Source: Rhinatrema bivittatum
Lineage: Eukaryota; Chordata; Amphibia; Gymnophiona; Rhinatrematidae
NCBI RefSeq assembly: GCF_901001135.1
Contig: NC_042625.1
Location: 35,779,842-35,843,841 of the forward strand
Direction of reading: 5' to 3'
DNA: 64,000 nucleotides
Below, in pieces: positions 53,381-63,915 of this stretch. The notes below the pieces were generated by a model that had not been told where the DNA came from, searched no databases, and saw only the letters and a program-made list of their open reading frames with translations. Position 1 is the stretch's first letter. Every line of letters starts with the position of its first letter. The translations under genes were made by a program, and so were the position numbers.

Positions 53381-54950
53381 CCTTTATTAACACTCCCTAT
53401 GCTAGCTAAAATTATGGAGAAAATCGTCAACAGACAACTTTCTGAATTCCTTGACGACAACAATATCCTCACCAACAACCAATATGGATTCCGAAAGAAA
53501 AAGAGCACCGAATCCTTATTAGCCACACTAACAGACACCATTATCTTCAATCTCGAAAAAGGCCAACCTTGTCTTCTCGTGCTTCTGGATCTTTCCTCAG
53601 CTTTCGACACCGTGAACCACCCTAGCCTACTACAACAACTAACAGTCATCGGCATCACTGGAACAGCTCTCAACTGGTTTAAGTCCTTCCTAGAGAACAG
53701 AACATACAAAGTTAAGATAAACAACAAGGAATCTCACCCCATCCAAGTCAAGATGGGGGTACCACAAGGATCATCACTCTCACCCACCCTTTTCAACATT
53801 TACCTGCTCCCTCTCTGTCATCTACTTACTAACCTCAAGCTCACCCATTTCTTATACGCGGATGACATTCAAATTCTCATCCCTATCACGGAGACCATAC
53901 ATAAAACCATATCCTACTGGAAAAAATGCCTCTCATCCATCAACGATCTGCTAACCAGCCTCAACCTGGTGCTAAACACCAAAAAAACGGAAATTCTCAT
54001 CATAGCACCAGATCAATCTGCCCCGCCAACATCCAACAACTCTCCAGACACCTCAGGATATTCCACCACACCTCAAGTCAGAGATCTGGGTGTACTACTT
54101 GACAACAAACTCAGCCTCAATAAATTCATAAATAACACCACAAAAGAATGCTTCTTTAAATTACAAGTGCTAAAGAAACTAAAGCCCCTTCTACTATATA
54201 GGGATTTCCGCACAGTACTCCAGGCCATCATTCTAACTAAACTAGACTACTGTAATTCACTCCTGCAGGGCCTTCCAGCATACACTACCATGCCACTGCA
54301 AGGATCCTTACCAATGCCAAAAAAAGGGACCATATCACCCCAATCCTACAGCATCTCCACTGGCTCCCCATCAAATATAGGATCCAGTTCAAGACCTGCA
54401 TGATGGTTCACAAGGCACTACATAACATCTCCCCCCTCAACCTAACTTTCCAGCTTCAACTACACTCTTCTAACAAACCAACCAGAAGGGCATACCAGAA
54501 CAGAATGATCACCCAACCTGCAAAATCTACCCTGAGGAAACGCGCTCTATCCACAGCGGGCCCGTCACTCTGGAACTCACTACCACCGGACCTCCGCCTA
54601 GAACCGTGCCATACTACGTTCAAGGTGAAACTCAAGACTTGGCTCTTCCTTCAAGCTTTCCCAGAGAGCTAAAGCAGGAAGAACAAACATCCAGCCTTGT
54701 CTTACCACAATAATGCAATGCTCACATTGAGTCAGTTTTGTTCCAAGTTGTTATCTAAGTTGATCTTAGTTGTTTCTTAATATAATATATTATACTGTAT
54801 TATAGTTCTTTTGTTCATTATATTTGATATGTTCCATGTAAACCGCCTACCCGGCGATAGTTATCTCTGTTAAATGTGAACCGGAGTGATATGTATTGTA
54901 TACAGGAACTTCCGGTATATAAAAACCAATAAATAAATAAATAAATAACA
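53381..54950 (+). mobile_element. L2-clade LINE, 5'-truncated (L2-2)
   Basis: It begins in the RT domain and ends in 'gtaaaccgcc...ccggtatataaaaac' and an AAATA tail. Possible target repeat: 'taacattgta' at 53371-53380 and 'taacaattgta' at 54951-54961. It is related to the full L2 at 12331-16881 but clearly a different subfamily by its protein and 3' UTR. Confidence 0.88.
53399..54672 (+). pseudogene. L2-2 reverse transcriptase, one main break
   Basis: The 334-codon frame 53399-54403 reads MEKIVNRQLSEFLDDNNILT, QYGFRKKKSTESLLATL, LLDLSSAFDTVNHPSLL, MGVPQGSSLSPTLFNIYLLPL and FLYADDIQILIPI (catalytic YADD at about 53855), then LDYCNSLLQGLP. Near 54295 about 14 residues of the usual L-Q-NAAARI block are lost or shifted. 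The C-terminus continues at 54400-54672 (MMVHKALHNISP, STAGPSLWNSLPPDLR, FKVKLKTWLFLQAFPES, stop). The truncated start removes the endonuclease and RT fingers. It is better preserved than the first L2 and therefore probably younger. Confidence 0.88.
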
Positions 54951-55029
54951 TAACAATTGTAAAGAGAATTTTCTTCTATTAAAATAAAGTTGGTAATTTG
55001 TTATAAGTTTTTTAAAAATTAGTAATACC

Positions 55030-55205
55030 TTTGTGGTTTAAAATTGCTTTAACAGCCATCGCGGCACATGTAGGTAGTGATGATATGACACAAAATGTTA
55101 TGCACTTTGTCTCCATCTGCTGGAAGTGGAATGTAACCCAAACTTCTGGATTGGTGTAGCAGGACTAAAGGAAAGGAAATTAACAGGTACTTTTAAATTT
55201 CTCCT
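55030..55205 (+). repeat. Old DIRS-A/F right-terminus relic
   Basis: 'tttgtctccatctgctggaag' is followed by 'aacccaaacttctggattgg...gtagcaggactaaaggaaagg' and 'ttaacaggta'. It parallels the DIRS-F right end at 63773-63860 (tctgtctccatctgctggaag, aacccacggtctggattgat, gtactacaggaacg, agcaggtaag). It is a solitary, diverged terminus ending 93 bp before the dynein exon. Confidence 0.65.
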
Positions 55206-55297
55206 TTTGGTTATTCTGAAAAGTAGACCTGCTTTGAGCCATCAAGAACAAAAATTGAGGACCCCTATTTTTTATTGATATTTTTCTTATTTTGCAG

Positions 55298-55474
55298 GTT
55301 GATGTAATTAACAATCTCTTTAACAAACACTGCGAAGATCCTCCTATGTATAAAAATCACCCTCCAGTGGCTGGAGCAATATATTGGGAAAGGTCACTTT
55401 TTCATCGTATTAAGCACACCATCATTCGATTTCTAGAAGTAGAGGAGCTGCTACTTAGTGAACGAGGGAAGACA
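55298..55474 (+). CDS. DNAH10: Axonemal dynein heavy chain, tail exon
   Basis: 177 bp, 59 codons, phase 0 at both ends, so it joins directly to the previous exon. The acceptor is 'cttattttgcag|gtt' and the donor is 'aagaca|gtatgt'. It encodes VDVINNLFNKHCEDPPMYK, NHPPVAGAIYWERSLFHRIKH and TIIRFLEVEELLLSERGKT. The PPVAGAI(Y)W-R-L block is a hallmark of the DHC_N1 tail domain of axonemal dynein heavy chains. The H-R-I-KHTI-RF form is what points to DNAH10 rather than the outer-arm types (inference from memory of the family). Reading through the donor stays open for about 190 more codons but has no dynein similarity, so the exon ends at 55474. Confidence 0.87.
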
Positions 55475-56198
55475 GTATGTACATTTTATCATTTTTACTA
55501 CTGGGAAAGTGCATCAAAGATGATAGGGTACAATGACTGGCTACTATGGTCCCCTGACTGTGAACATCACCCACTTTGCCTCCTCTCTCTTTTATATCCC
55601 GCCAGGCCAGTTTGCGCCTCCAGCTTTTGCAGTCTACTACTCCCACCTTGGAAACAGAGGCACTGCAGAGCATACCTGCTGCAAAGACTTCTGTATTCAT
55701 CCCATAAATATAGCTTGGCAGAGGGCACTTGTTCTCAGTGTAGCACTCTATGCGTAGCCAGTCAGGAACCAGAGAGATGCCATGCTGCCAGGGAAACATG
55801 CTGTGGTCTGGACCACACCTGCCTCAGCCTCCTGCCAGTGTCATCTGCTTCACAGCAATGTAGCTATTCCTTTTTCATGTCTCACAGAGGTTTGGAGGAG
55901 CTAGGAGGATATGTTTGGGTCAGAATTTTTACAAAGATTGGTTGGGGTGGGGTTTGTTTCATAGGTCGCTACACGAAGTTGCCAACTTCAAATAGCGTGC
56001 ACTATTTATGCTTTGCACATGGGTATACAGCCAACAGAACATATACACAAATGCAATGAGCACAAACACTGGCAAATTGCCTTTTATATATAGAGAGATT
56101 GTTTACAAAAAAGCTGCACTCTAAACTAATGTATTCATTATATGTATTCATTTCATTATTTTAATATAAAATGCCTCTTTTACATAAACAAATATACA
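55475..56198. other. Intron between dynein exon and DIRS-F
   Basis: No element recognised. An open frame continues from the exon to 56059 by chance. AT-rich towards 56100-56198. Confidence 0.5.
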
Positions 56199-56214
56199 TT
56201 CCCTGTACGTTCTC

Positions 56215-56324
56215 GGATCAGTCCAGACCGTGGGTTATGCCTCCCTTCCAGCAGATGGAGACAGAGAAAAACTTGTGGGGCACCCTCCATTAACCTAGTG
56301 TGCCCTCTGCGTCCCTTCAGTATT
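56215..56324 (+). repeat. DIRS-F left inverted terminal repeat
   Basis: 'ggatcagtccagaccgtggg' through 'tcccttcagtatt'. It pairs with 63711-63821 with a few differences. The start motif is shared with DIRS-A. Confidence 0.88.
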
Positions 56325-57404
56325 TCTCTGTCTCCAGCAGATGAAGGTTGCAGAACCTGCGGTTCCCATTTAAATGTTAACATTTCAGATAGGAAAGCAG
56401 AACAATTTTTCTCCTTTCTTCTCATAATAATTTAGTCTTTTGAATGGATCAAGTTAAAAAAAAAAAACAAAAAACCCAAACAGAAGGAGATTCTATTTTT
56501 ATATTTTCTCATTTGGCTACTTTAAAACTTGCATTATGGCCTGGTTTGAGATTAGGGCTCTAATTCTCAGGTAAGTCCGGGTACTTTTGCTGTTAGGAGT
56601 TTTGCCTGGCTCACAGGGGTGCAAGTTGGTGGTCCAGCCTCTCCCCCTGCCCTACGACCGGCTGCCCTGAGAGGCTTCATTCCTCTAGCGCTTGCTGAGA
56701 GGCGACATTCCTCAGCTTTTTTTTTGGGAAAAAACCCCCCAAAAACTTGCAAGATCAGTTTTGTCGTCTTGATTTGTTAGGGAGCGGAGGTTTAGCACTG
56801 CTTTTACCTGCTCCTGCCAGGCTCCGGGGGTGTTGTTCGGCCGGCTTCTCAGCCTTCTCCTTTCCCCCATGCCGCGTTTAGCGTGATGTTCAGCCTGCGG
56901 GGAGCCTGGGACACAGTTCACCTGCGAAGGAATTTGTACGAGGTGCCTCCCCAGCGGGGAGGGCTCCTCGAGGGCAGCTGATTGGCCTGGCGTGTGCTCT
57001 CAGGCACGGCTTCAGTCGGGGGGAGTCAGCCCCATTCCCACTGAGCGCGGGAACGGTGGCCATTTTGAATTCTGGTGCGACTGCAGCCACAGGGCAGCCC
57101 AGACGCTGATTTCTCCTCCCCTCCACCCGTGTTAACGCCAGTGGACCCTCCAGCCTCAGGAGCAGACTCAGGACACAATTTAACTGATCCTCTGGCTGGA
57201 CCCACTCCCACCACCTGCTTTTTCAGCGGATTTCATTCTGTTACTTCATAATGCTTACCTTGCCCGCATTACTCATGTAAGGAAAATGCTGTACCAGATT
57301 GTGCAACAAGCTGTACCAGATTGTGCAACAAAGACCTTGGCTGCTTCACCGGGGACACGCTGGCCTGATCAACCAGCCTTACGACCAAGGGAGAGATAAA
57401 TCAG

Positions 57405-57849
57405 GCTTTGTGGTAGCAACTGTTGGCAGTTGGCAGCCCTGGCAACTGTTGTGGCAGTGACACAGGAGTAGCAACTGTTAACTGTCACAACTGTCATAAC
57501 AACACAGGGGTAGCAACTCGTTGGCAACGACACAGGGGAAACCATAGTGATCAGCAACTTTCCTCCTGACATGTATAAAATGCAGAGGGGTGGAACGGCA
57601 AGACAGGAGTCTTTTGGAGCGCCGTCGTAGACGTACGATGTGCTGCAGATTCCCCTTCTTCGCCTGATCAATTGCCCAGACTTCTCGCATAGACAGGCTG
57701 ATGTATGAGGGGTGAGGAAACCTGAATATCCATGGACAGGTATGTGACTTTGTATATATGTATAGAACTGTAAGCTTTGAACCATGACATCATGCAAATA
57801 AATATCATCATAGAGAGCGTGTGGCAGTGCTTTTATTCTTGCTCCACAC
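57405..57849 (+). mobile_element. LTR-like insertion (possible solo LTR)
   Basis: It is flanked by a 7-bp repeat AAATCAG (57398-57404 and 57850-57856). Inside, 'tgtggtagcaac' lies near the left edge and 'gctccaca' near the right. A TATA-like 'tgtataaaatgc' is at about 57571, and 'aaataaatatcatc' (poly-A signal) at about 57798. That is the layout of an LTR with U3, R and U5. The strict TG...CA ends are four and one bases inside the repeat, so the edges or the class are unsure. No viral genes accompany it. Confidence 0.45.
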
Positions 57850-58015
57850 AAATCAGCAGGATGGTTTATCTTCAGGGACCCCTCCCCCTAAGGTGAGAAG
57901 ATTGGATGTCTCCCAAGACATTTCAGGGGTTCCTCAAGGGTTCTCCCAGGTTCGGGTAGTCTCCAACCCTGTTTTTGCCTGACCCGTCTCCTATTGATCC
58001 TGATCCGGACCAGGA

Positions 58016-59570
58016 TAAGAACATAAGAAATTGCCATGCAGGGTCAGACCAAGGGTCCATCAAGCCCAGCATCCTGTTTCCAACAGAGGCCAAACCAGGC
58101 CACAAGAACTTGGCAATTACCCAAACACTAAGAAGATCCCATGCTACTGATGCAATTAATAGCAGTTGCTATTCCCTAAGTCAACTTGATTAATAGTAGT
58201 TAATGGACTTCTCCTCCAAGAACTTATCCAAACCTTTTTTGAACCCAGCTACACTAACTGCACTACCCCACATCCTCTGGCAACAAATTCCAGAGCTTTA
58301 TTGTGCGTTGAGTGAAAAAGAATTTTCTCCGATTAGTCTTAAATGTGCTACTTGCTAACTTCATGGAATGCCCCCTAGTCCTTCTATTATTTGAAAGTGT
58401 AAATAACAGAGTCACATCTACTCGTTCAAGACCTCTCATAATCTTAAAGACCTCTATCATATCCCCCCTCAGCCGTCTCTTCTCCAAGCTGAACAACCCT
58501 AACCTCTTCAGCCTTTCCTCATAGGGGAGCTGTTTCATCCCCTTTATCATTTTGGTTGCCCTTCTCTGTACCTTCTTCATCGCAATTATATCTTTTTTGA
58601 GATGCGGCGACCAGAATTGTACACAGTATTCAAGGTGTGGTCTCACCATGGAGTGATATAGAGGCATTATGACATTTTCTGTTTTATTAACCATTCCCTT
58701 CCTAATATTCTGTTTGCTTTTTTGACTGCTGCAGCATACTGAGCCGACGATTTTAAAGTAATATCCACTATGATGCCTAGATCTTTTTCCTGGGTGGTAG
58801 CTCCTAAAATGGAACCTAACATCGTGTAACTACAGCAAGGGTTATTTTTCCCTATATGCAATACCTTGCACTTGTCCACATTAAATTTCATCTGCCATTT
58901 GGATGCCCAATCTTCCAGTCTTGCAAGGTCCTCCTGTAATGTATCACAGTCTGCTTGTGATTTAATTACTCTGAATAATTTTGTGTCATCCGCAAATTTG
59001 ATAACCTCACTCGTCGTATTCCTTTCCAGATCATTTATATATATATATATATATATATAGATATATATATATCTATATATATATATTGAAAAGAACCGGT
59101 CCAAGTACAGATCCCTGAGGCACTCCACTGTTTAACCTTTTCCACTGAGAAAGTTGACCATTTAATCCTACTCTCTGTTTTCTGTCTTTTAACCAGTTTG
59201 TAATCCACGAAAGGACATCGCCTCCTATCCCATGACTTTTTAGTTTTCGTAGAAGCCTCTCATGAGTGACTTTGTCAAACGAATTCTGAAAATCCAAATA
59301 CACTACATCTACCGGTTTACCTTTATCCACATGTTTATTAATCCCTTCAAAAAAATGAAGCAGATTTGTTAGGCAAGACTTCCCTTGGGTAAATCCATGT
59401 TGACTGTGTTCCATTAAACCATGTCTTTCTATATGCTCAACGATTTTGATCTTGAGAATAGTTTCCACTATTTTTCCCGGCACTGAAGTCAGGCTCACTG
59501 GTCTATAGTTACCCGGATCGCCTCTGGAGCCTTTTTTAAATATTGGGGTTACATTGGCTTCTTGCATGCA
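58016..59570 (-). mobile_element. CR1-4 LINE, 5'-truncated
   Basis: On the - strand RT starts at QEANVTPIFKKGSRGDPGNYR, then VSLTSVPGKIVETIL, SQHGFTQGKSCLTNLL, DVVYLDFQNSFDKVTHERLL, GVPQGSVLGPVLFNIYI. An AT microsatellite follows (59035-59088), then FADDTKLFRVIKSQADCDTLQ (catalytic DD) and the connecting domain to LLPEDVG at 58263. The 3' UTR has 'ctgggcttgatggaccc' and ends in the inverted octamer 'aagaacataagaa' at 58016. It is inserted in DIRS-F gag. The frame is broken only at the microsatellite and near 58680, so it is fairly young. Confidence 0.9.
59036..59088. repeat. AT microsatellite within CR1-4
   Basis: (TA)n with 'agata/atct' interruptions, located between RT blocks LFNIYI and NDLERNTTSEVIKFADD. 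It is an expansion within the LINE coding sequence. Confidence 0.9.
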
Positions 59571-60489
59571 AGTGGAAGGGGATGATCCCAGAGTCTTGCG
59601 ACTTTTTCAGAGAGATGAGCTGGATCTCCTTATTCCCCATGTATTAGCGTCCTAGCAGGGCTACGCCCCCCAGTGAAAACTTTTCCTTTTCACCCAATGC
59701 TATTACAGTTGCTGTAATAGCTAGCCTTCGGGTAGGACATGCTATGGATAAGCTCTGTCCTCTTCCAGAGGAGTACCTAGAGCTCCTCAAGGTTCCCAAA
59801 GTGGATGCGTCTGTGTTGGCGTTCACCAAGAGGATGAACATTCCTGTGATGGGAGGAGCAGCCTTACGGGACCTACAGGACCGCAAGCTGGAAGTACACT
59901 TCAAGAGAATCTTTGAAGTGTCAGCCTTGGGAGTCAGAGCTGTGGTATGTAGCTCCCTCATGCAGAGATCAGGTCTGCGATGGGTGCAGCAGTTGCTCAG
60001 TACCCAAGAGCTACCACCTGGGGAAGCTCAACAAGCAGAACACCTGGAGGTGGTGATAGCTTATCGGGCAGATGTGCTATATGATCTCCTGCGAGTTCTG
60101 GCTAGGTCTATGGTCTCCACGTTCTCTGCTAGATGCCTCCTCTGGCTCTGTAACTGGTGAGCAGACTCTTCTTTCAAGATGCAGCTGGGATCCCTCCTCT
60201 TTAAAGGCAAATTATTGTTTGGCGAGGATTTGGAGCAGATCATCAAATCCCTGGGGGAGAACAAGGTGCACAAGCTTTCAGAAGACCGTCCAAGGAACTT
60301 CAGGACGTTCAACTCTTCTAGGAACCGTTTCCGGGGCCAGCGTCGCTTTCGTCAGTCAAGATATGTCTCCCAAAGGCCTCCGTCATCTAGGTCTCAGTCC
60401 TGGTCACATTCATTTCGTGGCCGCAGAACCTCTCAGGAGGGCTTGCCACAAAGCTCCACTCCAAAATCAACCCAATGAAGGGTTGCTGG

Positions 60490-62235
60490 CCCACTCCTCG
60501 CCTCCCAGAGTAGGGGGACATCTCTCCCTATTTTATGAAGACTGGGTCAAAATTACATTGGATCGTTGGGTTCTGGATATTCTACAGCACGGTTACGTTT
60601 TAGAGTTTGCTGAGCCCCTAAGAGACAGGTTCCTCTTCTCTCCCTGCAGACCGTCGCAGAAGCAGTAAATCGTGTGTCAGACTCTCAGCAGACCTCTCGA
60701 CCTTGGAGCCATCCTCCCAGTACCACCGAAGGAACAAGGATTAGGCCACTATTCTGTTTACTTCGTGGTCCTCAAAAAGGAAAATGCATTCTGTCTGATT
60801 TTGGACCTCAAAACAGTCAACAGAGCCCTCAGAGTTCCACACTTCAGAATGGAAACGCTATGCTCTATTATAGTGGCGGTGCACTGCGGGGAATTCCTGG
60901 TGTCCTTAGACCTCTCGGAGGCTTATCTCCACATCCCTATCCACAAGGATCATCAGCGATTTCTCCGGTTCATGATTCTGGGCCAGCATTTTCAGTTTCA
61001 GGCCCTGCCTTTCGGTCTGGCGACCGCTCCCCGTACCTTCACCAAGATAATGGTAGTGGTGGCAGTGGCCCTACGGAAGGAGGGAGTCCTGGTTCATCCC
61101 TACCTGGACGACTGGCTCATTCGGGCGAAGTCCCGGGACCTTTGCAGGCGTTCAGTTGAAAGGTGTTGCACCTCCTAAGCTCTCTCTGATGGGTGGTCAG
61201 TTTTGCCAAGAGCAGCCTTACTCCTTCACAGATGCTGGATTTCTTGGGAGCACGTTTCGATACCAGTGTGGGCAAAGTTTTCCTGTACCTGGACTGGGCA
61301 CTCAATCTCATTTCCTAGGTACAACGTTTCTGGCGCCTTGCACTTCCCATGGTGTGGGATTATCTCCAAGTTCTGGGCTCGATGGCATCAACTAAAGACT
61401 TGGTACCCTAGGCTTTTGTGCATATGCGACCTTTGCAGAGAGCGTTGCTTTCCCACTGGAAACCAGTGTCGCAGAAGTCTCAAGCTCCTTTACCGCTTCC
61501 GGAACTTGCCAAGGACAGCCTGGGCTGGTGGCTCAGTCTGGATCACTTGCTACAAGGTGTAGACTTGGAAATGCTGCAGTGGATGATCATGACCATGGAT
61601 GCCAGTCTCTCCGGCTGGGGGCGGTGTGTCAAATGCAGTCAGCTCAGGGGCAATGGTCTCCGGAGCAAGCGAAATGGCCGATCAATCGCCTGGAAACCCA
61701 GGCAGTTCGTCTTGCGCTGAAACAATTTTACCCCCTAATGCGGGGCAAGGCCGGTAAAGATCCTATCCGACAGCGTGACCACAGTGGCCTATATCAATCG
61801 GCAAGGGGGGATGAAGAGTCGGCATGTCTCTCGGGAAACGGACAAGCTAATGACCTGGGCGGAACACCTAACCTGCCTGGCAGCATCCCACATCACAGGA
61901 GTGGACAATGTACAGGCAGATTTCTTAGGCAGGCAGTGCCTAGATCCTGGAGAGTGGGAACTATCCGAGGAAGCAGTAGCGCTCCTAGTCCGCCGGTGGG
62001 GGTCTCCCTATCTCGACTTGAGCACTCGAAGGAATGCGAAGGTTCCCCGCTTCATCAGTCACAGAAGGGAACATGGAGCGGAAGGGGTGGATGCTCTGGT
62101 TCTTCCCTGGCCTCACGACATTCTGCTTTATGTGTTTCCTCCATGGTCTCTAGTGGGAAAGGTCATGCGGCGGATAGAGGTCCACCGGGGTACAGTGATT
62201 CTAGTGGCACTGGAGTGGCCACGAAGGCCGTGATT
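60490..62235 (+). pseudogene. DIRS-F RT-RNase H, frameshifted
   Basis: RT is in the frame of 60672-61178: LDLGAILPVPPKEQG, ILDLKTVNRALRVPHFRMETL, SLDLSEAYLHIPI, ALPFGLATAPRTFTK, then VHPYLDDWLIRAKS (catalytic DD). The frame is lost at 61178. RNase H pieces appear at 61590-61700 (TMDASLSGWGRCV, INRLETQAVRLAL) and 61775-62233 (TTVAYINRQGGMKSR, DNVQADFLGRQCLDPGEWEL). The following RRWGSPYLDL...LLYVFPPWSLVGKVM segment ends at 62190. The composition and motifs follow DIRS-A closely. At least four frame breaks are visible. Confidence 0.87.
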
Positions 62236-62279
62236 TGCGGATCTGGTCAACCTAGCGGTGGACGGTCCGCTTCGTCTGG

Positions 62280-63370
62280 GCCACCTCCCACATCTCCTTC
62301 GCCAGGGTCCAGTATTTTTCGACCAGGCAGATCGCTTCTGTCTTGCGGCCTGGCTTTTGAGAGGCGACGACTGAGGAGAAGAGGTTACCCGGAAGAAGTC
62401 ATATCTACCCTCCTAAGAGCCAGGAAAACTTCCACATCCATCTCTTACGTTCGTGTGGAAAGTTTTTGATTCCTGGTGTGAAGATATGGGGGTTACTCCT
62501 CATTGCGCTTCAGTGGCTCAGATCCTCTGCTTCCTGCAGAGAGGTCTAGGTAAGGGCTTGGCGTATAATTCCCTTCGGGTTCAGGTGGCGGCCCTCAGTT
62601 CTCTCTGGCATCACATCCCGACGTCGTCTGGTTCTTGAAGGGAGTAAAGCACTTGAGGCCGCCAGTCCATGCTCTGTGTCCTTCGTGGAGTCTCAACTTG
62701 GTGCTTCGTGTTATGTGTGAGCCACCTTTTGAGCTGCTGAAGAGAGCTAACCTCAAAGATTTGACTCTGAAGACCGACTTCCTGGTGTCTATTTGTTCGG
62801 CCCGCAGAATCTCAGAACTTCAAGTCTTGTCTTCTAGGGAACCCTATCTTCGTTTCACAGATTCAGGTGTCTCTCTGACCACAGTGCCTTCTTTCCTCCC
62901 GAAGGTGGTGTCCGCAGTCCATCTAAATCAGTCGGTAGAGCTACCCTCATTTCAGGAAGAGGACTCCAGAGAGCTTCGGCGGCTCGATGTTAAGCGCGTT
63001 TTAATTCTTTACCTGGAGGTCATCAATGATTTCCGTTTGTCGGATCATCTGTTTGTCCTCTGGAGCGGACCCAAGAGAGGAAACAAGGCCTCTAAGACCA
63101 CTAAAGTTTGTTGGTTGAAGGAAGCGATTTCTACCACATACGTCAGCTCTGGTAAGCGCCCTCTGGAGGGTATTAAAGCGCATTCGCTCCGTTCACAAGC
63201 GACTTCCTGGGCAGAAAGCCAAGCAGTGTCTCCTCAGGAAATCTGAAGAGCGACACCTTGGAAATCGTTGCACACCTTTGCGTGTCACTATCGTTTAAAT
63301 TTACAACCACCAGGGTTGGGCTCGTTTGGCAACCAGGTCATTCGAGCAGGGCTATCCGGGCCCACCCTAT
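62280..63370 (+). pseudogene. DIRS-F tyrosine recombinase, broken
   Basis: Frames: FRPGRSLLSCGLAFERRRLRR and ARKTSTSISYVRV up to 62469; KVFDSWCEDMGV...LGKGLAYNSLRVQVAAL to 62635; then 62635-63246 with KGVKHLRPPVHALCPSWSLNLVL, LKDLTLKTDFLVSICSARRISELQ (first Arg), AHSLRSQATSWAES (HxxR) and a stop after QEI. The last piece HTFACHYRLNLQPPG (Tyr) lies at 63270-63320. It is the same enzyme as in DIRS-A, with two frameshifts and one stop separating the His-x-x-Arg from the Tyr block. Confidence 0.88.
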
Positions 63371-63390
63371 TTAGGGAAGCTTTGGTACAT

Positions 63391-63486
63391 CCCACGGTCT
63401 GGACTGATCTGGGTACATACAGGGAAAAGAAAATTATTCCTTACCTGCTAATTTTTGTTCCTGTAGTACCACGGATCAGTGCAGAC
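63391..63486 (+). repeat. DIRS-F internal complementary region
   Basis: The left half 'cccacggtctggactgatct...gtacatacagggaa' pairs with 56199-56230. The right half 'aaagaaaattattccttacc...gatcagtgcagac' pairs with 63808-63868. Confidence 0.88.
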
Positions 63487-63710
63487 GCCCACCCGCAGGT
63501 TTTTAGGATTTTGTCTTGAGCAGTACTTTCTTTTTTGGCACAGCTAGCCAGCTCGAAGACACTACTAAAAAAATGCAAACATTCTCGAATGCTCGGGTTT
63601 TCCATTTGCAAGTTTTTTCCTAAAGAAACTTTATTTCGTAAGAGAACATGTATATAGTTACATAAACAGTTTGGTTTTGCTTGATCTATTTTTTCTGCTT
63701 TGATATTCTT

Positions 63711-63821
63711 AATATTGAAGGGACGCAGAGGGCGCACTAGGTTAATAGTGGGCACCCCACAAGTTTTTTCTCTGTCTCCATCTGCTGGAAGAGAGGCATA
63801 ACCCACGGTCTGGATTGATCC
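63711..63821 (+). repeat. DIRS-F right inverted terminal repeat
   Basis: Inverse of 56215-56324. The outer extension continues to 63868 and includes GCAG|GTAAGG. Confidence 0.88.
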
Positions 63822-63915
63822 GTGGTACTACAGGAACGAAAATTAGCAGGTAAGGAATAATTTTCTTTAAATTACATGTCCCTGCATATCAAGTCGTGTC
63901 AACTCTTTACGACAG

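Larger units (their letters stand above)
57055..60478 (+). pseudogene. DIRS-F gag, split by two insertions
   Basis: The 5' part is recognisable at 57050-57400 by comparison with A ('ggccattttgaattctgg', then a leucine-rich LLHNAYLAR counterpart of LLMHKAYLEA). A 22-bp tandem duplication sits at 57289-57332. After the LTR-like insert and CR1-4 it resumes at 59571 ('agtggaaggggatgatccc', as in A at 7166). The long block 59744-60160 reads MDKLCPLPEEYLELLKVPKVD, LEVHFKRIFEVSALG, MQRSGLRWVQQLL. A stop at 60160 is followed, in another frame, by LGSLLFKGKLLFGEDLEQI and the basic tail (FRGQRRFRQSRY) to 60478. Damaged in at least three places besides the insertions. Confidence 0.8.
56199..63868 (+). 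mobile_element. DIRS-F retrotransposon
   Basis: Same subfamily as A. Inverted repeats 56215-56324 and 63711-63821, ICR 63391-63486, right outer end 'agcaggtaaggaataatttt'. Gag, RT-RNase H and recombinase are in order. Two insertions, an LTR-like block (57405-57849) and CR1-4 (58016-59570), sit in gag. The element ends only 47 bp before the next dynein exon. Its ORFs carry several frameshifts. Confidence 0.9.

Noticed and set aside
55292..56059. 255-codon open frame beginning in the dynein exon
   Set aside because: Only the first 59 codons match dynein, and a good donor (gtatgt) ends the exon at 55474. The remainder has no family motif and is chance read-through into the intron.
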